In this document: positions 37,300-48,100 of the stretch, in pieces | Position numbering within the stretch: position 1 is the first letter of the stretch | Layout: every line of letters starts with the position of its first letter | Assembly: GCA_951230915.1 (NCBI GenBank) | Contig: OX579634.1 | Span: 42,173,570-42,237,569, forward strand | Source of the DNA: Antitrichia curtipendula | Taxonomy: Eukaryota > Streptophyta > Bryopsida > Hypnales > Leucodontaceae | Direction of reading: 5' to 3' | DNA length: 64,000 bases | Made by a program: the position numbers and the translations under genes | Notes under the pieces: model-generated | Seen by the model: the letters and a program-made list of their open reading frames with translations, nothing else | Told to the model about the DNA's origin: nothing | The model's database searches: none

Positions 37300-38255
37300 G
37301 TCCTTTTGCAATTTACACCAATCTTCTATATCTAAAATGAGCCTTCTTGTTTAGTTTTGTTTTATTTGGTATGGTGAGATTTCCTACACCGTATGGCCCC
37401 CGGTTGCATTTTTGGTACCATTAGAAAGCACTTTGCAAAGAAGGGTTTATGGGCCTTGTTTGGTGGTATTTGAACCTAAAATTTGCTTGAATATTCAAAG
37501 TTTTTAGAAATTAGAAAATTAGAAAATTACTTTCATTTTTATTTTGACTATGGCAATAACATTGTAGGGCACATTAACTTAGTAAATATTAGTATGACAT
37601 GTGCCATTGCCACAACCAAAATAAAAGTAAAAATAATTTTTTGATTTTTTAATTCATTAAAACTTTGAAATTCAATCACTTTCACATGGTAGTGTGAGAG
37701 ATTGTGTTCTTGGAACAAAAATAAAGCTTTATGCACAAAGGAGTGCAAGGGCTTTGTTTTGTGACGTTTGGACATGTCATGTGAAAGTTATATTTTTTCC
37801 AAAATAAGAGATAATTTTAGTTCAATTTGTGGTTTTATAAAAACTTTGAAATTCAATCACTTTCACACTGTAGGTCCAAATGCCAAAGCTTGTGCATTCT
37901 TCCTTGCAAAGAGCTTTCCAATGATACTTAGCACTTGACCAAAGGGACACACAGTTCTAGAGATCTCATCGTAATAAACAAAACAAACAACCTAACTTAA
38001 GGTATGGACTAGTGTGTCACGTGCCATTGCCACAACCAAAATTAAAGTAAAAGTAATTTTCTAATTTTTTAGTTTATAAAAACTTTGAAATAATAACTTT
38101 CACATAGTAGGTCCAAATGCCACGAAATAAAGCCCGTGCACCCCTCCTTGCCGAGGGCTTTCCAATTGTACCAAGAACGCGACCGGGGACACATGGTCGA
38201 GAAGATCTCAATGTAACAAACAAAACAAAAAAACCACCTAACTTAATGGATGGAT
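37300..38255. repeat. Family F repeat cluster
   Basis: One forward copy (about 37,340-37,590) followed by reverse copies at about 37,590-37,800, 37,805-38,000 and 38,005-38,250. The last is the cleanest, with GTGCCATTGCCACAACCAAA, AAGCCCGTGCACCCCTCCTT, ACCAAGAACGCGACC and GAGAAGATCTCAATGTAACA. Confidence 0.72.
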
Positions 38256-38274
38256 AAATATGACAACTCCAACT

Positions 38275-38655
38275 TTAACCTTAAACATCGATACGGACAT
38301 TTGGCATCCAATGGATGACAAAGAATCTTTTTAGTTGGACAAAAGTGCAACTATTCATCCTCAGAATTTTGTTGTGAAAAGGGGGATCTTCTACAATAGT
38401 TTGACTTCCAACGAGTGCTTTTGCTAATTCTTAGGGTCTATTTACACCCGAAAACTTTCGGTTATAGCCTATAGAAATGAAGTGTTCTGATTGGGTCTTT
38501 GCTTTGGATTTATAGCTATGTTCCAATCAAAACACTCCATTTCTATAGGCTATAACCGAAAGTTTTTGGGTGTAAATAGGCCCTTAAGCCAATGATTCAC
38601 ACGGTAATAAAAGAGATGATTTTCCAAGGTCACCCCTTCGTCCTTTAAGGATTAA
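38275..38655 (+). mobile_element. Family D TTAA-bounded element carrying a nested MITE
   Basis: TTAACCTTAAACATCGATAC at the left; CGTCCTTTAAGGATTAA at the right. Interior words CATTTGGCATCC, AAAGTGCAACTATTCATCCT and TTGACTTCCAACGAGTGC match the copies at 44,941-45,189 and 61,023-61,504. A separate 149-bp MITE interrupts it at 38,435. Confidence 0.82.
38435..38583. mobile_element. Tourist-like (PIF/Harbinger-type) MITE nested in family D
   Basis: Near-perfect foldback: GGGTCTATTTACACCC and onward is inverted as GGGTGTAAATAGGCCC, with arms of about 60 bases including GGTTATAGCCTATAGAAATG. TTA is duplicated on both sides (38,432-38,434 and 38,584-38,586). The two uninterrupted D copies confirm the empty site. 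Confidence 0.9.
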
Positions 38656-39119
38656 TAAATAAGGGCTTTAATGTTCAGTTTTGTCATGTCCGTCCAGGCT
38701 CGTGACCAAGAGCTGTCTAAACTGTGACCATGAATTGGACCACTTGTTCACACAAGTGTAAAGGCCTCCTCAGTCCACTCTCCAAAGTGAAGGGACCGGC
38801 ATCGGGTTTTCTTTTCCTTATCTTTTTCCTTTTTCTTTTTCATATCAGTTTGAGTTCCACAAAAAAGATCACGACGAGCCTGACATCCGTCAGGCTTAAC
38901 GGAACGGAATGACACTGGAGGTCAAAGTGCGAAGCTGACGCCGTCCCAGTGGGAAAAAGGATCTTCCATTGGTCTGCCACGCTGGCGCTCTCTCGTACAG
39001 TCATCTCCATGTGCCCCACCGACTTAGCTGACGTGGTATTTACAAAACTATTACGTTACTGGTTGGTGGTGCTTCTTCAACGGCGGGCGGGGGACCTGGT
39101 CTCACCGCTCCGTCCGTCT
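38656..39119. other. GC-richer single-copy patch, unidentified
   Basis: Contains short frames at 38,724-38,912 and 38,949-39,134 without recognisable domains, a CCTGACATCCGTCAGG near-palindrome around 38,880, and TGACGTGG near 39,029. Could be a remnant of a gene or promoter; unsupported as a CDS. Confidence 0.3.
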
Positions 39120-39863
39120 TTAACCCCTAAATGACGGACCTATAACCACTGATTTCAGGCCTCAGTGCCTATCACTCAATTTGCTGCCATTTTGCAACTA
39201 GATATGTATGAAAAAAATTTAATTTATTTTTCAGAGATGAAATTTCATGTCTTTTTTAGTTCAAAAAAAATTTAGATTTTTTTGTGGAAAATTCATTTTT
39301 TTGAGAATTTTTGAAGAAAAAGAGAAGAAAAATCACATCAAATAGAAAATTGTTTCAAAAAAACTGAAAATTTCACCATGTGTGTATATTACAATGACAA
39401 ACATCATGGTGTAAACTCAATTTCCGTCTCATTCTATAATTAGAAAATAATAAACATTGAAAATACACCCAAATTTCAAATTGCAATAAAATATTCAATA
39501 TTAAGAATTTTTTCAAAATTCAAATTGGAGAAGAAACTAGATTAGATGACCTTCATTTTTTTAGTTGGGATCAAACTCAAAAAATATCATTTTTTTGGAG
39601 AAATTTCAGATTTAGAGCAAGGAACAACAACTTCCCAAAATACACTAAAATAGCATATTTTGTGATCCGTTTTTTTTAATAACTTCTCATTTATGTGAAG
39701 ATAGACACTTGCATGACTACAAATTCAACTATACACTCTTTGTAATCCACCATGGAGGGTGAACAAAAACAAAATGGATGAAAAAAAGTTTCCAAGCAAT
39801 GTACAGATGACTGCACAATCATCCAAAAGCCACAAAATGGCTGTCCCGGCGTTACAAGGTTAA
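39120..39863. mobile_element. Family J TTAA-bounded element
   Basis: TTAACCCCTAAATGACGGAC at the left; CCCGGCGTTACAAGG then TTAA at the right. Read from the right end, CCTTGTAACGCCGGG is similar to the family D end CC(C)TTTAAACGCC. The left interior (GCCATTTTGCAAC, then TTTCAGAGATG) recurs at 61,505-62,054. Confidence 0.6.
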
Positions 39864-39983
39864 AAAATCCTAATTATTCATTTATTTATTTTTGGCCACA
39901 TATTGAAATTTATTTCAACGGCAAAGAATTGGAACGGCAAAATACAAACCACCTCGTAGATAGTCCGCTCTTAATTCGACCAT

Positions 39984-40560
39984 TTAACCCCTAGATTCTC
40001 ATTGTTCCTACGGGGGACAAAATGGATTTCAGGCAAGTTCTTAAGATCTCAAAATTTATTGAATTTTTTTGAGACTTTCTCACAAGGTAGAAAAACTTAT
40101 TAATTTTCTAGGAATATAATTTTTATTTCAATTGCTCCCTTGAGCAAAAGTTATACTACAATAACTTCAAAATGGGGTCGGGAGACTAAGCAACAAAAAA
40201 TATCCTAAAAATTACGTATATATATATATATTTTCAGATTATCTATTTTTTCAAATGAAAAACTTTGATTTATTCCATTTGGATTAGTGATGTGAAAATT
40301 ATGGAGCTTCTTGTTTTGCAAGCACTTAGAGCAACTTCTTGAAAGAAATTTTTGCTTTCACTTTGAATGCTAATATCTTTCAATCTATATGGTCAAAAAA
40401 TAAATAAAAAATTTATCACAGGATGTAAAACAAGTCTAGAACAAGATCCTACAGTTAGATTCTAAAATACATATTTTTGGATTTTGTAGGTGAATGTAGT
40501 AGAAGTAGTAGTTATCAATGGTTTTTGACAAAAAAATGACCTTGGGACTTTAAGGGTTAA
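39984..40560 (+). mobile_element. Family A TTAA-bounded element, shortened
   Basis: TTAACCCCTAGATTCTCATT, hairpin GTTCCTACGGGGGAC, and right end CCTTGGGACTTTAAGGG then TTAA (40,557-40,560). Same shortened form (about 580 bases) as 24,167 and 44,293. A (TA)n run lies near 40,218. Confidence 0.8.
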
Positions 40561-40564
40561 GAGT

Positions 40565-40765
40565 TGATTGCCTTTTAAAGAAGCTAAACTTCTTGAAATA
40601 GATATTAGTAAATTTTTGTAAGAAAAAAAATGGAATTGGCATCTAATCTAAGTCATTTCATATTTTTTGAACCTTTGTAGAATTAGTTACAAATTTTTGA
40701 AGTTGAAATGCAATCATCATTAGAAGTAATCACCTCTTGAAATTTACACTATTAGGGCATTAAAG
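40565..40765. repeat. Family H fragment
   Basis: AAACTTCTTGAAATAGATAT, TGGAATTGGCATCTAATCTA and TTTTTGAAGTTGAAATG match the interior of the element at 63,435-63,909. Ends are missing. Confidence 0.5.
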
Positions 40766-42033
40766 AAAGCAAGATGTACCTGTCATGTTCACTTTTAGAG
40801 CATGGTTGCTTTTACAGTAGGCTAACTAACCTTAAATTATAGTCAAAGCACATGGGAGCAAAGCCATGAATGATCCATTTTTTTTCCATTATTTTGGGTA
40901 GTGCACAAAGTGATTTTCACCAGAATAAGGAAGCTTGATTTACAACTATGGGAATGGATGAAACTTGCAATATATGGATGAAAAATGATTTATTCACTCA
41001 AAAGAGTGTATATTCATCCAAAATAGATTGATGATTTCATTTCAAGTTTTGGTAGCAATTTAGTGATTTCATCCACTAAAGAAAGAAGTATATAAATCTT
41101 GCCAAATATTCCCTATAAAATTTTGAGTTGCTTCTTAGAAAAAATTTGCTCAAAAGAAATCTTTGCCATGACCCATAAACCAAACTAAGTGCTAACTTAT
41201 TACAAGGGTAATTTATGACTCAAGAGACCTTTAAGGTCAAGACAAATTGTTGGGTGCAAAGTGCTTCACAAAGATTCCCATCTCATTAGAATTTCATCAA
41301 CACCATTGTGTATGAAGATATTTCTTAGCTATTTTGAATTGATTTCATATTTCTTCTAGACATTTCTTCTACCATCTTTTTTATATTCTTTTAATCATTC
41401 TTATGACTCTATCTAGGTTTGTTGATTTTTTATTTATAGAAATGCATATGTCTTCTAATTGGTCCAAGAATGTGATGCAATTCATAGACAAATTAATCAT
41501 TCTAATTGTAGCAAAATGACCTTATTTGTACCTCTAAAGCTTTATACTATCAATATTGAGAGGAGTCATCACCTTATGTTGAAACTAAAAACAATCTCTT
41601 TGCATTTACTTAACACTGAAGAAAGTTTTGTTTTTTGTCACTTTGATTTAATTTTTTTCAATAAGTAGTGGAATATTGAAACTATTCTTAATTTCACTTT
41701 AGTTGGATGAAGGATGAAGGATAGTAAAGACTCACACACATGAGCCATTTAAATATTACATGATGTTCTATGCTTTTATGATTATTAATTTGAAATATAA
41801 TAACATTATTAAACTCACAAATGTTTGAAGCTTTGGACTTAAATAGTGCTAATTACTTTCAAGACTATACAACATGTGAAGAAATCACACTAAAATAGGA
41901 CTTCTATAAACTGCATGGGTTCTAAATGCGTTTGCTATCGAGGAAAGAGTGACATGTTCCTTGAAATATCTATTATTGTCATTGATGAAATAGGTAGACT
42001 TAAAGGGACGGCTTATGGACCTCCTACCTTCAT
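40766..42033. other. AT-rich intergenic DNA, nothing recognised
   Basis: No bounded element or credible coding region; a 69-codon frame at 41,459 has no domain. Confidence 0.45.
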
Positions 42034-42209
42034 CAAGAAAGTCAGGGCATGCCAATATGGTGCATTGAAATGCTATCAAGCTAATTTGGTGCCAACCTGC
42101 ATGCAAACTTAGTATCAAACCTAGCATGGAAGTTGGCACCAAATTAACTTGATAGCATTTCAATGCACCATATTGACACCATATTGGCATGCCTGATGTT
42201 GACTTTCCT
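42034..42209. repeat. Near-perfect hairpin, arms about 55 bases
   Basis: GGCATGCCAATATGGTGCA, TTGAAATGCTATCAAG and TTTGGTGCCAAC on the left arm are mirrored on the right (GTTGGCACCAAATTAA, CTTGATAGCATTTCAA, TGCACCATATTG). The right arm repeats CACCATATTG once more. The loop is about 35 bases (42,102-42,133). Could be a MITE or a small-RNA precursor. Confidence 0.8.
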
Positions 42210-42530
42210 GATGTTGTGATATGTTTGCACTTGGTGTTAGGGTGACTTTTGCAATGTGAATTTAGTCCAGAACTAGGTTCAAATTTATTCTTGAAACCCT
42301 CAGTAACAACTCTTTAATACTAAGTGAGAACATACCTTTAGTATACTTTCAAAAATGATTAAACATGAAAAATATCAACATATTATCGTGACATAATGTT
42401 TGTGCTTTACAATGTGATACACAATGTAACAAAGAGATGCATCATCTTCATTTCCTCCCCCCCTTCCCTAAAAAATTGAGAATCGTTAATTTAAAAAAAA
42501 AATTAATCCTCCCCCTTCCAATGTTGTTGA
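42210..42530. other. AT-rich spacer
   Basis: Nothing recognised; a short C-run at about 42,457. Confidence 0.4.
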
Positions 42531-42544
42531 TCTTGAAAAACAAC

Positions 42545-42780
42545 TTTGGATATGAATATGGTACAGATATGGATATGTATACAATATGGTACAAAATCAA
42601 TATATCGTATTTCATCTCCGATAGGCATATGTATACATATGATATGAAATACAATATACGGATACATATACAAAGAAGTACAGAAATGGATATGTACACA
42701 TTGTATATACGGTATGAAATACGGTATACTGATACATATACGGGTAGGATATGGGATATATGAGGTATATCCCATATCCA
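42545..42780. repeat. Cryptic GATATG/ATACGG low-complexity tract
   Basis: Degenerate repetition of GGATATG, GATACATATAC and GAAATACGGTATA words. Long open frames on both strands (up to 109 codons) arise from this and are not genes. Confidence 0.7.
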
Positions 42781-42979
42781 ATGTCACCCCACCCCACTTG
42801 AAAATTACAAAGGGGTGGGATGGGAGGTACAAACAAATTACTTTAATACAAATTCTTTTTTGAGCCCACTTGGGGGGTACAAGAAAATTTAATTTGATTT
42901 AAATTGTTTTTTGAGCTTACTGGTGGGATGAAATCAACTTTATTTTATTTTTGAGCTCACTGCAACAACTTGTCACACA

Positions 42980-43667
42980 ATGTCAATGAGCTCAAAAGAT
43001 GCAGTAATTGCATTAATACAATTGATATACTTTCGTATACACTCCATGAATGCAACTTATTTGAGCTTTGAAATTGATAAATTTACAAATTTTTTACAAG
43101 GCCAAGTCAAATATACTTCTAATAGAAGTACCTATATTGAACATGCTCCCCATCCTGACTTCATAAAGAGACCTATTGTGGACAATAATTGCATGCATTG
43201 TTCATTGAAAAATATTTTCTATTTCTACCTTCTCGTCCACTCATCTACCTTCTCTCCTTGTTTAGGACAAGTGCCAAAGCTAAACGTAATAGGTGATTCT
43301 ACAAGACCGGAATGGGACCAACTGAAAAATCTACATTTTATATTGAAAAAAATATACATTCTTGGAGTTTTTTATTTTCTTGCATTCTTCCTCATCCTTA
43401 TGTTTCCACACATGGAGCTCAATTTTTCAACTAATTTCTTGTATCCTACAGATTGAAATGCTTAAGTTATCACAAATAGGTACTTCTATTGTATGTACAA
43501 TTCCACAAGCAATAAGCCATGGGAATGAAATTTACCCTGTACATTGCATTGACGTCCTTTTAGTTGTATCCTTGGAACTTGGAATCTACAATACAATACA
43601 ACCCAGGGACCACAAGGTTAATATTGACCAAAAAATTCAAGTAAAAATTGTGCACAACCCAGCTTAA
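42980..43667 (+). other. Open-frame segment of unknown nature, possibly two exons or a decayed gene
   Basis: An ATG at 42,980 opens 158 codons to 43,456, one of the longest forward frames outside PEPCK. A second frame continues to 43,667 (about 70 codons after CTACAG at 43,447-43,452, an acceptor-like site). No clear donor, no domain and no homologue that I recognise. Composition is A/T-rich like the surroundings, so chance or a decayed mobile-element gene are both possible. Confidence 0.25.
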
Positions 43668-43706
43668 GCATGACTTTGTTAACCTGTGTGCATGGGGTCC
43701 TTTATG

Positions 43707-44124
43707 CTAAGGTAGGAGGCTCTTGAATTGCCCATCTAAGGGCTGATCTGCCTTTTTCATATGCTTCCTTGGTCAGTAGTATTTTTAATTCATTTTTCAG
43801 AGATAGAAAAATAGACGAGGAATCTAACACAAGTGGTTTCATATTTTTTTGAGCAATATTGAATTAGTTATGAATTTTCAAAGGAGATGTATCGTAGGTC
43901 CCTATTTGTGACCCTACGTCTTCCATAAACTGCTCACTTGCAAGATGAGCAAAAAGCAAAGCCAATGATTGGCTAGGACCCCTTTTTTTTAAATTCATTC
44001 ATAGCACTATAGCGGTCAATTTAAGGATCACTTCGTTCCATTTAAAGATCACCTCATTCCATTCAAGAGTCATTTATAGGGACGGTTCTTAATGCCCGAG
44101 TGATTTCAGAGCCTCCTACCTTAT
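43707..44124. mobile_element. Family H TIR element, copy 2
   Basis: CTAAGGTAGGAGGCTCT at the left and AGAGCCTCCTACCTTAT at the right are inverted over about 15 bases. The interior shares GTGGTTTCATATTTTTTTGA and ATTAGTTATGAATTTTCAAA with the H copy at 63,435. Confidence 0.7.
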
Positions 44125-44292
44125 TCCCAGATTCAAGAGCCCCCCGCAACAATAAGCCAATGATATCCCAACATTGACAAAGCATATATGGTGGTATCCA
44201 GCCAATGAGGCTTTGAAAATTATAACTGAAATTTTCCTCCAAGTATCTAGGGGCTCATTATGCCTCCATCTTGGGGGAGCAAAGACAACTTG

Positions 44293-44868
44293 TTAATCCC
44301 TAAAGTCCCATTGGTCCTACAGGGGCTAAAATGCGACTTCAGGTAGGTTCATATGGTCTTAGTATTCATCATAATTTACTAATTTTTTCTTTTAAATTAG
44401 AAAAATACATAAGCTTCTTGGGAATATAATTTTTATTTCAATCAGTGCCCAGAAGCAAAAGTTATTGCACAAAAAGCCCAAAACGGAGGTTGGCGGGCAA
44501 CCAAAAAAATCACAAAAAGTCAAAATAATAATGATTTTTTCCCCCTAACATATTGAATTTTTGTCTACATGTAAAACTTTGAATCATTCTATTTGAGCTA
44601 GTGATGAGAAAGTTATGGACGATCTTGTTTTTCAGGCAATCTAAGAATGTTCTTGAAAAAAACTTTCTTGTCCAACTTTGAATGCTAATATCTTCCAATC
44701 TGTACGGTCAAATTTGATGAAATTTTTACCACATGATTTTAGACAAGTGAAGTATAAGATCCCACCGTTAGATTTTTTTTTTTTCTCTGCTTTTTTGGGC
44801 AAATGCAGCAGAAATGGCAGTTTTTAGTGTTTTTTATAGAAAAATGGCCTTGGGATTTTAGGGGATAA
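44293..44868 (+). mobile_element. Family A TTAA-bounded element, first of three end-to-end elements
   Basis: TTAATCCCTAAAGTCCCATT at the left, hairpin region GGTCCTACAGGGGCT, core ATATCTTCCAATCTGTACGG, right end CCTTGGGATTTTAGGGG then ATAA (44,865-44,868), which also begins the next element. Confidence 0.82.
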
Positions 44869-44944
44869 CCCCTAAAGGACCAATTGTCCATTCAACTACG
44901 CAAATTAGACTACACATTCATGGGCTCCGTCCTTTAGGGATTAA
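44865..44944 (+). mobile_element. 80-bp miniature of family C, second of three
   Basis: ATAACCCCTAAAGGACCAAT at the left and CGTCCTTTAGGGATTAA at the right. The first 40 bases (TGTCCATTCAACTACGCAA) match the start of the 888-bp family C element at 32,117. Only the ends remain. Confidence 0.8.
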
Positions 44945-45189
44945 CCCTTAAACGTTGACAAGGACATTTTGCATCCGATGAATAAGAAAGAATCTTTCCT
45001 TGTAGGACAGAAGTGCAACTATTCATCCTCAATATTAGTGGTGAAAAGGGGAGATCCTCTACTGTACTTTGACTTCCAATGAAAAGGGAAAATCTTCTAC
45101 AGTAATTTGGCTTATTCAAAGTAATTGATGTCACACGGTATCGAAATGCCATGATTTGCACGACCACCAGTCCGTCCTTCAAGGGTTAA
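44941..45189 (+). mobile_element. Family D TTAA-bounded element, uninterrupted, third of three
   Basis: TTAACCCTTAAACGTTGACA at the left; CGTCCTTCAAGGG then TTAA (45,186-45,189) at the right. The least disturbed D copy, useful as the reference for the two that carry insertions. Confidence 0.85.
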
Positions 45190-48100
45190 CAATGTTATGA
45201 AGGTGTCACGTCGCAGAATGCAAAGTGAAAGCTTCTATGGCAATTGTTGTGTCCCTCCATGCCGCGTGGCAGATACAATAAAAACCCCACTTATAATTAC
45301 AAATGCTCCTCGGGCGCGGCTAACATTCTGGAATTGTAATAATAAACGGGCATGGATCCCTTGGCTTAATTTTGGCGGAGACCTACTTAGCCGCCTGTTC
45401 CAATCCAAACCGTTCGATGAGACTCGGTGAACCTAAATCGTGACATCAACCTTGAATTTCGGTGCTGAATCGAGCAAGCAATTCGCCCGCGATGATCGAC
45501 CTCGTGTGATATAATAATATAATAATTGCTAGCTCCAAGACCAAGGAACATGGTGCTAGTGCTTCGATCGATCCGTTCGACGTGACTGGACTTTCTTCTC
45601 TCGATCGGGTAGTAGTCTAGTGCAAGCCAACGAATCTTGCGCTTTTAGCGTTGATTTGAATTTTCAATCCCACTTTCTTGGAAGTAAACACAGTTGGTGC
45701 TGATGTGGTGGGGTGTGTTGAACGGGTGAGCTACTTCGAAAAGTGCGATTGGATGCCGTTTCAGAAACTCTTCTTGGGAGGAGATCGACGATTTGAGAAG
45801 TTATTCCTTCCGGAACGTTTGAACTTATTAATCATGTGGATGTCATGGCTTGCCGATTGATCGACAAGTCAGGTCCAGACTAGTCCAGACTATCTCCGTG
45901 CATCCTAGGATGTCTTTTTTTTTTTAATCATGCAATGACTCTGACATGCCAAGGGGGCCCTCCGGGAGTAACTGCAGAGCTTCTCCGTCAGGCGCTTTCA
46001 GTGGACCATTTTCACCAACCAAAACTGAATGCACCTCTTCTTTCTGCAATAGTACGTTTTAGTAAACAAAAGGTGCAGAGAGATCATGCTTGGCAATTGT
46101 GTCACCGTCCAGGAAAGAAAATTCTGGTCCTGTTTAATTTGATATCCACTACTGTAGTGGAACAATTATTAATAAAACCCAGTTCAAACAAAGGCTTGGT
46201 TGGAAAATTACTTGTTGATACCCGCTTTCTTTCATGCATTGGGCTTTCGTCCCTCTTCTTTCAAAAAAATAAAATAACAAATGGCTTGACGATTTCCGTT
46301 CCTGTCACATGGAGCACATGGATGTTTTTCTGAATCATTCCTGTCAAAGGCGGACGGCGTTCTTTGCAAGAATGCAGATGCAGAGCCGATTTTGCTGGTT
46401 TAACTATACTTTGGTTGGAGATTTGACGCCGTGGCAGCCATCTGACTCGTGGGGCACTAGAAGATAAGCACAGATTTTCCAGCCAAAACTTGTGCGTTCT
46501 AAACAGACAAGTTTAACTCAATGTCCTCTCAAATTCTAGCTAGTCCGGTTTGTATTTTTTTGGTAAATAAAGGTGATAACATGGTTTTCTGGCACTTAAT
46601 TACACGGCGTCTGGAAATCAGGCAACTCACCAGGACCAGCTAGTCGTCAATATTTTTGTTCCCGTGTGTTCGGTACACCTGACTGGTGGAATGTATCTGG
46701 GGAGGTGCTCTTGCAGGAAGAGGCGGTGCAATGTCAGTCGATTTTGGCGAAATCGCAGTATCGCACTGGAAAGGAAATTGACTTCTCTTGTCGGTAAGGG
46801 ATGAGTGGCTGTGGGCTAGGAGTCGAGCAGTCAAAGGAGTCAAAGGTGGCATTGAAGAAGTCTCCCTTGAAATTATTTAAACCAGAGGCGAACCTTTCCA
46901 AGCTGAGTGTTTTTTCTTACGAAATTATGGAGTATCGACTTGTATCTGTACTCGATGACGAATAGTACGTACGCCCTGGGTCTTTCACCTCGCATCTTGA
47001 CCTGGGAAGCAACTTGGTGTACCTCCGGGCACATTTGCAGCACAAAGTGAAACCCCACCAGGTGTTCTCTCCGGGCATTCCCCTGGATTTGGGATGTTGC
47101 CTTTCTCCTTTCCTTTACCTGGAATATTTCCTGATGCCCTTCTAGCAGTTTCATGACCTTTTGACATGCCTGCATATTCTGTGGCCATGAATTTTCTCAG
47201 TATTCGCACAATTCACAGCAGAATTTAATCGACTCATTCACAATATCTAAATATTGCACACCGCATGAACATCCAATCTCCATAGCATATATGGTCGGGC
47301 CACGGGAAATTATGGATTTGTATGCATAAACCCTATTCCGATCAGGTTGGAATCACCGACCCACGAATCTGCTCTAATCCGGCCAGTGCCGCTAGTGAAG
47401 ACGAGCACGTGCTACAGCTCCTTGGAATTTGGCTGAGCCAGTCGATGTTCAACATATTCCTGGGAGATTTTGCGCTACTATTTATTTTTGCATTATGAGA
47501 CGAACTGTTGACGGACCAATCAAAAAGCCAGTCACAAAAATTAACACGAAGTCAAAGTGGCTTCCACATTCCAAACATTTGGAGACAGGTGAACTGACTT
47601 TTGCTGTGTGCACGTTTGATGTACAATCCTCCAAAATGAAAAACACAGCAGAAATACGGATCGTAAAGCGAGAACCCGAGGAAAGTTGGTCTCGTTTCTT
47701 GCGAAAGACCCCCGAGCGTTATACGGAGGAATTTGATCCTCAGTGGTCGACCATTATTTCGGCATTTCCAAGGATACTTTGAAATTCGAGGACCTCCGAT
47801 TCTTAACAATCCGGGAGCAACTGAACCACTCACTGTCCGTCGCTGTTGATGACATATATTTCTTTTATATGCTAATTACACTTAGGAAGGCCGTATAAGA
47901 TGTACCATGGACTGGTGCGGAAGAGGACAAACTCAAGACACTAGCCAACACCGTCATCAGTCGTCACCGTTAGAAGTTTGGGGCACAAGAAGCATCTAGG
48001 CAATCGCCTCTTGCAAGGAGTCGCTGGAAATCGGAATACTCTCCTTCTCAGGTTTTAAATTAACAGTGCTGGACTAATACGGCATCAAATGACTTACATG

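Noticed and set aside
42437..42836. Overlapping frames of 74-109 codons on both strands
   Set aside because: Produced by the degenerate GATATG/TATACG low-complexity tract.
47875..47965. MYB/SANT-like start (W-T-x-x-E-E-D) after the stop at 47,875
   Set aside because: Only one short motif, no further helices, stop codons on both sides.
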